A stretch of DNA of 64,000 nt from Massilia kyonggiensis. GTDB taxonomy: Bacteria > Pseudomonadota > Gammaproteobacteria > Burkholderiales > Burkholderiaceae_D. The notes under the pieces are model-generated. The model was not told the origin of the DNA and made no database searches. It saw only the letters and a list, made by a program, of their open reading frames with translations. Location of the stretch: positions 1-64,000 of the forward strand of contig NZ_JANUGY010000015.1 in assembly GCF_024756235.1 (NCBI RefSeq), read 5' to 3'. A program made the translations under genes and the position numbers. This document shows positions 17,109 to 24,179 of this stretch, one piece after another; position 1 is the stretch's first letter; the number at the start of each line of letters is the position of its first letter.

Positions 17109-17405
17109 TCAGCAACAGGACTGTCCGCCGCAGCAGTTTTCGGTGAGGAATCCGAGCAGTGTGTTCATCGTGTCGAACCTGGCAGCATAGATGACGAACC
17201 GGCCCTCCTGGCGCGGCACGATGAGGTTGGCGTGGGTCAGTTCTTTCAGGTGGAACGAGAGCGACGAGGGCGGGACGCCGAGCGCTTCCGCGATCCTGCT
17301 GGCAGCAAGCCCGTCCGGGCCGGCCTGCACGAGGAGCCGGAAGGTCGCCAGCCGCGATTCCTGCGCGAGGGCGGCGAGGGCTGCCACCGCTTCCTTGTTG
17401 TCCAT
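17109..17405 (-). CDS. arsR: ArsR-family arsenic-responsive repressor
   Basis: This is a 98-residue winged-helix repressor. The recognition region is ASRIAEALGVPPSSLSFHLKELTHANLI, followed by a wing (RQEGRFVIYAA). The C-terminus ends NCCGGQSCC, two Cys pairs that could bind arsenite or antimonite. In characterised ArsR proteins the sensing thiols can lie in helix alpha-3 or at the termini, so this tail is the likely sensor here. It is the first gene of arsRCBH, with GCGGAGC as ribosome site. The palindrome at 17430-17449 overlaps its TATAAT promoter element, which fits autorepression. Confidence 0.92.
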   Translation of the reverse strand: MDNKEAVAALAALAQESRLATFRLLVQAGPDGLAASRIAEALGVPPSSLSFHLKELTHANLIVPRQEGRFVIYAARFDTMNTLLGFLTENCCGGQSCC

Positions 17406-17429
17406 GGGCGCTCCGCTTTTCAATTCGAT

Positions 17430-17449
17430 ATTTCGATTATAGTCGAAAT
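17430..17449 (-). promoter_or_regulatory. ArsR operator overlapping the arsRCBH promoter
   Basis: A perfect inverted repeat ATTTCGA-N6-TCGAAAT encloses, on the minus strand, the perfect -10 element TATAAT (17436-17441). Repressor bound here would block the arsRCBH promoter. No good -35 match is visible at 16-18 bases. Confidence 0.75.
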
Positions 17450-17452
17450 GAC

Positions 17453-17502
17453 TTGACATGGCCGAGCGTCCGGTCATATTCTTTATTCGTCGAATAACGA
17501 AT
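17453..17502 (+). promoter_or_regulatory. Promoter and second ArsR-type operator for the arsO-like operon
   Basis: TTGACA (17453-17458), an 18-base spacer and TATTCT (17477-17482) form a promoter facing the flavoprotein gene. An inverted repeat ATTCGT-N6-ACGAAT (17485-17502) covers the probable transcription start. With the site at 17430-17449 this gives one operator for each divergent promoter. Confidence 0.7.
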
Positions 17503-17516
17503 GGACAAGGAGAGCA

Positions 17517-18926
17517 ATGATGGACACGAACGAACGGCAACGCACGGTCGCGGTACTGGGAGCCGGCCCGGTGGGACTCGCGGCCGCCGCGCACCTGGTT
17601 GCGCGCGGCCTGACACCCCTGGTGTTCGAGGCAGGACCGGCGCCGGGTGCCAACCTCGCGACCTACCGCCACGTGCGCCTGTTCTCCCCGTGGCGGTACG
17701 ACGTGGACAAGGCGGCGCGGCAGCTGCTGGAGCGCCACGGGTGGACGGCGCCCGCCGCCGATGCCTTGCCGACCGCCGGGGAACTGCTCGACGGCTATCT
17801 TGCGCCGCTCGCGGCCACGCCCGAGATCGCGCCGCACCTGCTGCTGGGCCACCGCGTGACCGCCATCACGCGTGCCGGTTTCGACAAGGTCAGGACGAAA
17901 GGCCGCGACGGTGCGCCGTTCCTCATCCGCGCCGAGACGGCCGACGGACCGCGCGAGTACCTGGCCGGCGCGGTGATCGATGCGACCGGCACGTGGTCGC
18001 AGCCGAATCCGCTGGGGGCGGACGGTATTCCCGCGCGCGGCGAAGCGGCGCTTGCGGCACGCATCGATTACGGCATGCCGGACGTGCTGGGCACCGCACG
18101 CACTCGTTTCGCCGGAAAGCGGATCCTCGTCGTGGGTGCCGGACACTCCGCAGCCGGCACGCTCATCGCGCTTGCCCGGCTGGCGCACGACGATCCGGCA
18201 ACGCGCATCGTGTGGGCGACCCGCGGCGCCCGGCTCGACCGCGTGTTCGGCGGCGGCGACGCGGACGGATTGCCGGCGCGCGGTGAACTGGGGATGCGCC
18301 TCAAGACATTGCGCGATGCGGGCGGCCTGGCGTTGCGCCAGAACTTCCGCATCCAGGCAGTGGACGACATCGATGGGCGGCTGCGGGTGACGGGGGCGCC
18401 GGTGGAGGGTGTCGTGCCGGTGATCGACGGCATCGACCGGATCGTCTGCGCGGCGGGCGCCCGGCCCGACCTGGGCCTGAGCCGGGAGCTGCGCGTACGC
18501 CACGATCCCTGGCTCGAGAGCACGGATGCGCTGGCGCCGCTGATCGACCCGAACGAACACAGTTGCGGCACCGTCCGGCCGCACGGACACCGCGAGCTGG
18601 CACATCCGGAAACCGGCTATTACGTCGTCGGCGCCAAGAGTTACGGCCGCGCGCCGAACTTCCTGCTGGCGACCGGATACGAGCAGGTGCGTTCCGTCGT
18701 CGCCGCGCTGGCGGGCGACGTGGCGGCCGCCGACGACGTGCAGCTCGATCTGCCGGAAACGGGTGTCTGCAATACGCGGCTCACCTACGACGACCCCGCA
18801 TCCGGACCGGCGGACGCGTGCTGCGGCGTGGCCCCTGAGGCCGCCGCGGCCTGCTGCGTGCCGGCGCCGGGCGCGCGCGGTGCCTGCGGCTGCCGCACAC
18901 CCGCCGCGGCGGACTGCTGCGCCTGA
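17517..18926 (+). CDS. ArsO-like FAD-dependent oxidoreductase with Cys-rich tail
   Basis: This 469-residue flavoprotein monooxygenase-like enzyme has an FAD-binding GAGPVGLAAAAHL motif near the N-terminus and a second dinucleotide site VVGAGHSAAGTLI (about 205-217), the pattern of FMO/thioredoxin-reductase-like enzymes. The last 45 residues are unusual: paired cysteines (ACCG, ACCV, ACGC, DCCA) in an Ala/Pro-rich linker suggest metalloid binding. It is divergent from arsR and followed by an MFS transporter, the arrangement often annotated arsO in arsenic islands. The substrate is unproven; methylated or aromatic arsenicals are the likely class. Two consecutive ATGs occur; the second, at 17520, has the better ribosome-site spacing. 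Confidence 0.8.
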   Translation: MMDTNERQRTVAVLGAGPVGLAAAAHLVARGLTPLVFEAGPAPGANLATYRHVRLFSPWRYDVDKAARQLLERHGWTAPAADALPTAGELLDGYLAPLAATPEIAPHLLLGHRVTAITRAGFDKVRTKGRDGAPFLIRAETADGPREYLAGAVIDATGTWSQPNPLGADGIPARGEAALAARIDYGMPDVLGTARTRFAGKRILVVGAGHSAAGTLIALARLAHDDPATRIVWATRGARLDRVFGGGDADGLPARGELGMRLKTLRDAGGLALRQNFRIQAVDDIDGRLRVTGAPVEGVVPVIDGIDRIVCAAGARPDLGLSRELRVRHDPWLESTDALAPLIDPNEHSCGTVRPHGHRELAHPETGYYVVGAKSYGRAPNFLLATGYEQVRSVVAALAGDVAAADDVQLDLPETGVCNTRLTYDDPASGPADACCGVAPEAAAACCVPAPGARGACGCRTPAAADCCA

Positions 18927-18938
18927 GCTGGAGTCCGC

Positions 18939-20147
18939 ATGCGCCGGCCAGCGACGACCATCGGCATCCTCGCCGCTACCCAGATCGTGTCCTGGGGTTC
19001 GCTGTATTACGCCTTCACCATCCTGGCGCCCGGCATCCGGCGCGACCTCGGCCTCGCGCCGGAACTGGTGTTCGGTGCATTTTCCTGGGCGCTGATCGTG
19101 GCCGGGCTGGCCGCGGCGCCGGTCGGGATCCTGCTGGACCGCCGCGGCGGCCGCACGATCATGGCTGCGGGCTCGTTCCTGTGTTTCCTGGGACTGGCCT
19201 GGCTCGGCCGCTGCACGGGCGTCGCGTCGTACTACGCGGCCTGGACACTGATCGGCCTGGCGATGGCGCTGACGCTGTACGAAGCCGCGTTCGCGACGAT
19301 CCAGCGGCGGCTCGACGCCGGCGCCAGGCAGGCGATGTCGACGCTGACGCTGTTCGGCGGCTTCGCCAGCACGCTGTTCTGGCCGTTGACGGCCTGGCTC
19401 GAGGCGTCATACGGCTGGCGCGGCACGTATCTGTGGTACGGCATCGTGCAACTTGCCGTGTGCATGCCGCTGCACCTGTGCCTTGGCGCCGACGTCCCCC
19501 GCACCAGTCCGCAACGGTACGCAGGCGCCGCGCCGGGACATACGCTGGCGCAGGCCGTACGGCACCCCGCGTTCTGGACGCTGGCCCTGGCATTCGCGGC
19601 CAATACCTTCGTCTTCTCGGCCATGGCGGTCCACCTGATCACGTTGTTCGAGCGTCTCGGGCAGGCAAAGGGGACCGCGATCCTGCTGGCCGCGCTGATC
19701 GGTCCGATGCAGGTGGCGGGACGCGTCGGGGAGATGGCGTTTGCGCGGCATACGGCACCGCAAACGGTTGGCAAGCTGACGTTCGCGCTGCTGCCGGCGG
19801 CCCTGGCGATCATCGCGCTGGGCGGTGCACGGGCCGGGTCGGTGGCCGCGTTCTGCGTGCTGTATGGCCTGAGCAACGGCATCCTGACGATCCTGCGCGG
19901 ATCGTTGCCGCGGGCGCTGTTCGGCCGCGAACACTACGGCGCCATCGCGGGCGCCATGGCCGGACCCGCACTGTTGTCGAAGGCAGCGGGGCCGCTGATC
20001 GCGGCCGCGCTGCTGCGCCGTGCGGATGGTCCGGCGCTGCTGCTGTCCGTGCTGCTGGCCATGTCCATCGTGTCGCTGGCGCTGTACCTGCGCGCGATCG
20101 GCGGCGGGGCGCGGCCCGAGGAAACTTTTGACAAGCGTCCCGTCTGA
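18939..20147 (+). CDS. MFS transporter of the arsenic island
   Basis: This is a 402-residue, twelve-helix major facilitator. The conserved first loop appears as GILLDRRGGRTIMAAGS, and there is a long central cytoplasmic loop around residues 185-205. It begins 12 bases after the flavoprotein stop with a GGAG site, so it belongs to the same operon, and is followed by a second arsR. Context suggests export of an arsenical, perhaps the oxidised product made by the upstream enzyme. MFS proteins such as ArsJ, ArsK and ArsP-linked carriers have such roles, but which group this joins cannot be decided by eye. Confidence 0.8.
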   Translation: MRRPATTIGILAATQIVSWGSLYYAFTILAPGIRRDLGLAPELVFGAFSWALIVAGLAAAPVGILLDRRGGRTIMAAGSFLCFLGLAWLGRCTGVASYYAAWTLIGLAMALTLYEAAFATIQRRLDAGARQAMSTLTLFGGFASTLFWPLTAWLEASYGWRGTYLWYGIVQLAVCMPLHLCLGADVPRTSPQRYAGAAPGHTLAQAVRHPAFWTLALAFAANTFVFSAMAVHLITLFERLGQAKGTAILLAALIGPMQVAGRVGEMAFARHTAPQTVGKLTFALLPAALAIIALGGARAGSVAAFCVLYGLSNGILTILRGSLPRALFGREHYGAIAGAMAGPALLSKAAGPLIAAALLRRADGPALLLSVLLAMSIVSLALYLRAIGGGARPEETFDKRPV

Positions 20148-20177
20148 CGTCTATCCTGCGTTCGCCCAACAACGAAC
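20128..20177 (+). promoter_or_regulatory. Internal promoter and half-site palindrome before the second arsR
   Basis: TTGACA (20128-20133), 18 bases, then TATCCT (20152-20157) lies across the end of the MFS gene. A small inverted repeat GTTCG-N8-CGAAC (20160-20177) follows immediately before the ribosome site. It would allow independent autoregulated expression of the downstream regulator. Confidence 0.5.
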
Positions 20178-20182
20178 GAACC

Positions 20183-20500
20183 ATGTCCAAGTCCTGCTGC
20201 CCCCCGGCGACCGCTCGCGCCCGCACGACGGAAATCGATGCCGATGATCTTGCGCGCATGTGCAAGGCGTTGTCGCATCCCGCGCGCGTCCAGCTGCTGC
20301 GTCACCTGATCGATCACGGTGAATGCTATTTCGGGAACCTGGCCGACGTGTTGCCGCTGGCGCCGTCGACGATCTCGCAGCACGTCACGATCCTGAAGGA
20401 GGCCGGCCTGATCGAAGGCTCGTCGGACGTGCAACGGGTCTGCTACTGCGTCAGCCCGGACCGGCTGCAGCAGCTGAAGCAGGCGATCGGGGCGCTTTAA
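20183..20500 (+). CDS. Second ArsR-family regulator, N-terminal Cys pair
   Basis: This 105-residue winged-helix protein has an HTH at about residues 45-75 (NLADVLPLAPSTISQHVTILKEAGLI). Possible sensing thiols are Cys5-Cys6 at the N-terminus (MSKSCCPP), Cys49 in GECYFG, and VCYC near the wing. This pattern differs from the first ArsR of the island, whose thiols cluster at the C-terminus, so the two may answer different arsenicals. The gene follows the MFS transporter by 35 bases and overlaps the converging acetyltransferase gene by four bases. Confidence 0.88.
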   Translation: MSKSCCPPATARARTTEIDADDLARMCKALSHPARVQLLRHLIDHGECYFGNLADVLPLAPSTISQHVTILKEAGLIEGSSDVQRVCYCVSPDRLQQLKQAIGAL

Positions 20501-21012
20501 CGCGCGCCGTCCCTGGCGAGGTTCAGCTCCCAGTAGCCCACGTCGACCCAGCGGCCGAACTTCATGCCGACTTCCGTGAAGTGGGCCACCTTGCGGAAAC
20601 CGAGCGCTTCGTGCAGGCCGACGCTGCCTTCATTCGGCTGGGCGATGCCGCCGATGACGAGACGCAGTTCGCGCTGGCGCAGCTCGTCCAGCAACGCCCC
20701 GTAGAGAGTCCGCCCCAGGCCGCGGCCGGTGCAATCCTTGTCCAGGTAGACCGTGCTCTCGACGGAATGGCGATAGGCCGGGCGCACGCGCCACTTGGTC
20801 GCGTAGGCGTAACCGGCGAGAACGCCATCAACTTCCAGCACGAGCCACGGCAGGCCGGCCGCGCCGACGTCGGCAATGCGTTGGGCCATGTCCTGTTCGC
20901 TCACCGCGTCTTCTTCGAAGCTGACCGTCGTCGTCGTGACGTAGTGGTTGTAGATTGCGCAGATGCGGGCGGCGTCCTGCGATGTGGCGGGGCGGGTGTG
21001 GGTGGTGGTCAT
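20497..21012 (-). CDS. arsN1: GNAT acetyltransferase, ArsN1 / phosphinothricin acetyltransferase-like
   Basis: This is a 171-residue acetyl-CoA-dependent N-acetyltransferase. The sequence follows Pat/Bar closely: ICAIYNHYVTTTTVSFEE, PWLVLEVDGVLAGYAYA, VESTVYLDKDCTGRGLGRTLY (acetyl-CoA loop), then PNEGSVGLHEALGFRK and GRWVDVGYWEL. Relatives encoded in arsenic islands are called ArsN1 and acetylate arsinothricin, an arsenical mimic of glutamate, as well as phosphinothricin. Position next to arsR genes supports the ArsN1 reading. The downstream Oxidored-like gene is read first and overlaps it by four bases. The exact substrate cannot be proven from sequence. Confidence 0.85.
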   Translation of the reverse strand: MTTTHTRPATSQDAARICAIYNHYVTTTTVSFEEDAVSEQDMAQRIADVGAAGLPWLVLEVDGVLAGYAYATKWRVRPAYRHSVESTVYLDKDCTGRGLGRTLYGALLDELRQRELRLVIGGIAQPNEGSVGLHEALGFRKVAHFTEVGMKFGRWVDVGYWELNLARDGAR

Positions 21013-21212
21013 GGTTGAGGTGGCGGTGCCTCGCCCGCGGCTTCCGGATGCCGCGCCTCCCACGCCGCCAGCGCTTCCTTGTAATTGGCAAGCAGCATCT
21101 GGTAGACGTCGAAGATGCAGTTCGGGCAGCCGGAGCCGCAGCAATCTTCCAGCGCAGGTTCGATGGGCGGCAGCGGCCGCGGGTCGGGCAGGGGTGGGAC
21201 GGGATCGGACAT
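21009..21212 (-). CDS. Small oxidoreductase-like domain protein, Cys-rich
   Basis: This 67-residue protein has a Pro-rich start and the motif CCGSGCPNCIFDVYQ, which is the signature of the Oxidored-like N-terminal domain found in small bacterial proteins and at the start of some reductases. The four cysteines could bind a metal or act in redox chemistry. The ATG at 21212 is chosen over one four codons upstream; it leaves the Pro-rich leader intact. The stop overlaps the arsN1-type start by four bases, so the two are co-translated. Its link to arsenic is only positional. Confidence 0.75.
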   Translation of the reverse strand: MSDPVPPLPDPRPLPPIEPALEDCCGSGCPNCIFDVYQMLLANYKEALAAWEARHPEAAGEAPPPQP

Positions 21213-21255
21213 GCGGGCCAGCATACCGCAAACCCGCCCGGTGCGTCGAGTATGC

Positions 21256-21699
21256 CTACCCGTTCAGCTCGTAGCTGCGCAGCACGAACACCGTCTTGCC
21301 GTTGCGCTTGGCGCAGACGCCTTTCATGACTTCGCCCCCGCCCAGGTCCCACGTGAGGGCGCTGCCGGCCGGTTTGCTTGCGCAGGCCGTGTGTGCCTCG
21401 GCCGGGACCGGCGGCAGCTTCGGTGGCGGCGGCGGTGCGGGGACGGCCGGTACGCCGGGCACGGCCGGGATGGCCGGCAGGGCGGGCGGCGTGCCGGATT
21501 CGGATGCATCCCGTGGGGGCGGTGCGGGCGGCGCCGGCGGCGCGGGAGGCGCAGGCGGGGCAGGGGGCACCGGCGGGGCCTTGCACTTGCCGGTGGTCGT
21601 CTTGCAGTGGATGCTCACGTGGACGTGCTCGTCCGAGGTCTGCGCCAGCGCCGGCAGCATGACGGCGCCCAGCAGAATGCCGAGGGTGGTGGCTTTCAT
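21256..21699 (-). CDS. Exported proline-rich protein, unknown function
   Basis: This is a 147-residue periplasmic or secreted protein. It has a signal peptide (1-19, cut near ALA-QTS), a His-containing start EHVHVSIHC, then a long Pro-Ala tract built of PPAP repeats and a second tract of PAVPAPPPPPK. It ends in a small compact segment with Cys pairs (TACAS, GVCAK) closing VFVLRSYELNG. It lies 88 bases downstream of the response-regulator gene on the same strand, and its PPAP tract resembles the one in the sensor domain of the neighbouring kinase. An AAGGAGAAG site supports the start. Confidence 0.7.
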   Translation of the reverse strand: MKATTLGILLGAVMLPALAQTSDEHVHVSIHCKTTTGKCKAPPVPPAPPAPPAPPAPPAPPPRDASESGTPPALPAIPAVPGVPAVPAPPPPPKLPPVPAEAHTACASKPAGSALTWDLGGGEVMKGVCAKRNGKTVFVLRSYELNG

Positions 21700-21787
21700 C
21701 GTCTTCTCCTTGTCGTGGCCCGCACGACGCGGCGGGCCATGTCGGTATCCTGCCGTCCGATTGTGGAGAAAAAATGAAGATTGCGAT

Positions 21788-22465
21788 TCAGAGGTCGAAG
21801 CGGTAGCCGAGCCCGTAGATCGACCGGATGGCGTCCACGCCCGGCAGCGCGGCGTCGAGCTTGCGCCTGAGGTTCTTGACGTGGGTGTCGATGGCGCGGT
21901 CCGTCACGTCGAGGCTCGCGTTGCCCTCGCGCGCGAGGTCGAGCAGCTGGGCGCGCGAAAAGACCTGGCCGCGGCGGCGCGCCAGCGCGGCCAGGATGCC
22001 GTATTCGGTCGGCGTCAGGTCGAGCGCCTTGCCGTGGACGGCGATGCGGCGCGCCGCCGTGTCGACGGCGACGACCGGCGCTGGACGCCCCGCGCGGCGC
22101 AGGATGGCCTTGATGCGGGCGACCAGTTCGCGCGGGCTGAACGGCTTGCACAGGTAATCGTCGGCGCCCGCCTCGAGCCCCAGCAGGCGGTCGATCTCTT
22201 CCACGCGCGCCGTCACCATCACGACGGGCAGGTCGGCCACTAACGGGTTCGCGTCGGCGCGCAGCGCGCGGCACAGCGCCAGTCCGTCCAGCCCCGGCAG
22301 CATCAGGTCCAGCACGACCAGCGCGGGCGGATCGCGGCGCAACGCATCCAGCGCGGCGGCGCCGCCGCCGAACACGTCGGCCGCGTAGCCGGCCGCGCGC
22401 GCGTAGTCGGCCACCAGCGCGGCCAGTTCCGGTTCGTCCTCGACGATGACGATGCGGTCGCTCAT
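21788..22465 (-). CDS. OmpR/PhoB-type response regulator (BaeR-like)
   Basis: This 225-residue two-component regulator has a receiver domain at residues 1-120 (acidic pair EDE 9-11, phospho-acceptor in VVLDLMLPGLDG, Thr in VMVTAR, Lys in YLCKPFSPRELVARI) and a winged-helix DNA-binding domain at 130-225 (LTPTEYGILAALARRRGQVFSRAQLL, then DRAIDTHVKNLRRKL and IRSIYGLGYRFDL). Its start overlaps the end of no other gene, but the kinase gene upstream overlaps it by four bases, making one operon. The closest named relatives by pattern are BaeR-type envelope-stress regulators. Confidence 0.93.
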   Translation of the reverse strand: MSDRIVIVEDEPELAALVADYARAAGYAADVFGGGAAALDALRRDPPALVVLDLMLPGLDGLALCRALRADANPLVADLPVVMVTARVEEIDRLLGLEAGADDYLCKPFSPRELVARIKAILRRAGRPAPVVAVDTAARRIAVHGKALDLTPTEYGILAALARRRGQVFSRAQLLDLAREGNASLDVTDRAIDTHVKNLRRKLDAALPGVDAIRSIYGLGYRFDL

Positions 22466-23973
22466 GCCGCATCTCCCGCGCGCGGCAGCGTGATCGTGGC
22501 GCGCAGGCCGCCCAGCGGCGCATGCGCGAAGGCGAGCGTGCCGCCCTGGGCTTCCACGAGGCGCCGGCACAGCGCGAGCCCGAGGCCGGCGCCGCCGTGG
22601 GCACGGCTGCGCGACGCGTCGACGCGATAGAAACGGTCGCCGAGGTGCGCCAGCGCGGCGTCCGGCACGCCGGGCGCGCTGTCGTCCAGGTGCAGCTGCA
22701 CGCGAGAGCCGTCGTCCTGCGCATGCAAGTGGACGCGGCCGCCGGGCGCCGTGTAGCGCAGGCTGTTCTCGAACAGGTTGGCGAGCACCTGGCGCATGCG
22801 GTCGGGGTCCGCCATGACTTGCGGCGCCGCCGGGCCGGGGCCGAGATCGAGCGTGAGACCGGCCTGCGCAAAGCGTTCTGCGCAGCCACGGGCCTCGGCG
22901 CACGCGAGAGCCCACAGGTCGAGCGCGACCGGTTTGCATTCGAGCGCGCCGACGTCGGCTCTGGCCAGCGCGTACAACTCGTCGATCAGTTTATTGAGCG
23001 CGAGCACCTGGCGCAGCATCGCGTCGAGGGTGTCGGGCGTGGCGCTGCGCACGCCGTCCTGCAGCGCTTCCAGCTGGGCGCGCAGCACGGCCAGCGGCGT
23101 GCGCAGTTCGTGCGACGTGTCCGCGACCCATTGGCGGCGCGCCTGTTCCGCACCGGCCAGCCGGGCCGCGAGGGCGTTGAAGTGGCGCGCGAGGTCGCCC
23201 AGTTCGTCGCTGCGCTGCGCGGGGAGTCGCAGGTCGAAGTGACCCTCGGACAGCGCCCGGCTGCCCGCGGCCAGTTGCCGGATCGGGCTGCGGAAGTGGC
23301 GCGCCAGCAGCACGGCGGCGAGGGCGCTGAGTACCACCGCGAGCGCGACGATCTGCCACAGGCTGCTGGTGAGCTGCTGCAGGAAGGCATACGCCAGGGC
23401 GTCGCCCGGGCGGGCGTCGCGGGTGACGGCGAGATAGCCGACTGTGCGGCCGTCCACCTCGAGCGCGCGCCGGACCGTGGCGGCGTCCGCGCCCGGACGG
23501 CGGCCGGCAAGCCAGGCGCCCTGCGCATCGAGCAGCGAGACGCGGCGCGCCAGCGGCAACGGGCCGGGTGCAGGGAGGTCGGGCACGACGGGGACGTGCG
23601 CTACGCGCGGGCCGGGCAGCGGCGGCAGCGGCGGGGCCGGCGGCGCGGGCGGGGCAGGCGGTGCGGGCGCGACCGGCGCAACGGGCGTGGCGATGGTTGC
23701 CCCGCTCTCGCGCAGGCGCTGCAGGCGCGCGAGCTCCGTGGCGATCCAGTCCTGGCGGTCGGTGTCGGGGATGAACCCCCAGCCGTTGCCGGCGCGGTAG
23801 CGGCGCGCGAGCGTGGTCGACAGCTCTTCCAGGCGGTCCAGTTCGATGCCCGCGGCGTAGTCGCCGAAACTGGCCACCACGTTCTGGCGCAGCAGGAACA
23901 CGGCACAGGCGGCCACGGCGAGGATCGCCAGCAGGACGGAGGCAAACAGGCGATGACCGATCGAGAACTTCAA
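22462..23973 (-). CDS. Sensor histidine kinase (BaeS-like) with Pro-rich sensor insert
   Basis: This is a 503-residue membrane kinase. Helix 1 covers about residues 8-28, a periplasmic domain 30-200, helix 2 about 205-228, and HAMP follows (FRSPIRQLAAGSRALSEG). HisKA carries the phospho-acceptor in DTSHELRTPLAVL, and the ATPase domain has the N box LFENSLRYT and G boxes DSAPGVPD and GGAGLGLALC. The periplasmic part contains an unusual PPAPPAPPAPPLPP tract near residues 100-125. It forms an operon with the response regulator (ATGA overlap). The signal is unknown; BaeS-type kinases answer envelope stress and metals. Confidence 0.93.
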   Translation of the reverse strand: MKFSIGHRLFASVLLAILAVAACAVFLLRQNVVASFGDYAAGIELDRLEELSTTLARRYRAGNGWGFIPDTDRQDWIATELARLQRLRESGATIATPVAPVAPAPPAPPAPPAPPLPPLPGPRVAHVPVVPDLPAPGPLPLARRVSLLDAQGAWLAGRRPGADAATVRRALEVDGRTVGYLAVTRDARPGDALAYAFLQQLTSSLWQIVALAVVLSALAAVLLARHFRSPIRQLAAGSRALSEGHFDLRLPAQRSDELGDLARHFNALAARLAGAEQARRQWVADTSHELRTPLAVLRAQLEALQDGVRSATPDTLDAMLRQVLALNKLIDELYALARADVGALECKPVALDLWALACAEARGCAERFAQAGLTLDLGPGPAAPQVMADPDRMRQVLANLFENSLRYTAPGGRVHLHAQDDGSRVQLHLDDSAPGVPDAALAHLGDRFYRVDASRSRAHGGAGLGLALCRRLVEAQGGTLAFAHAPLGGLRATITLPRAGDAA

Positions 23974-24179
23974 GGCGGAATGGAAAGGAATTGACGAAGA
24001 GGCATTTTAGGACAAATTAGTGTGGTAAATACGACGTGATAGCGGTGGTCTACCCGATTTGGCTGGACAGAGTATTGATTTTTCGCGAATGATGACATGT
24101 GTCCAGAATGCAGCTATATTTTCCTAAAATAAAAAATCGGCCGTCGAACCAATAGAGCCGACTACCCGGGAGACAAGTT

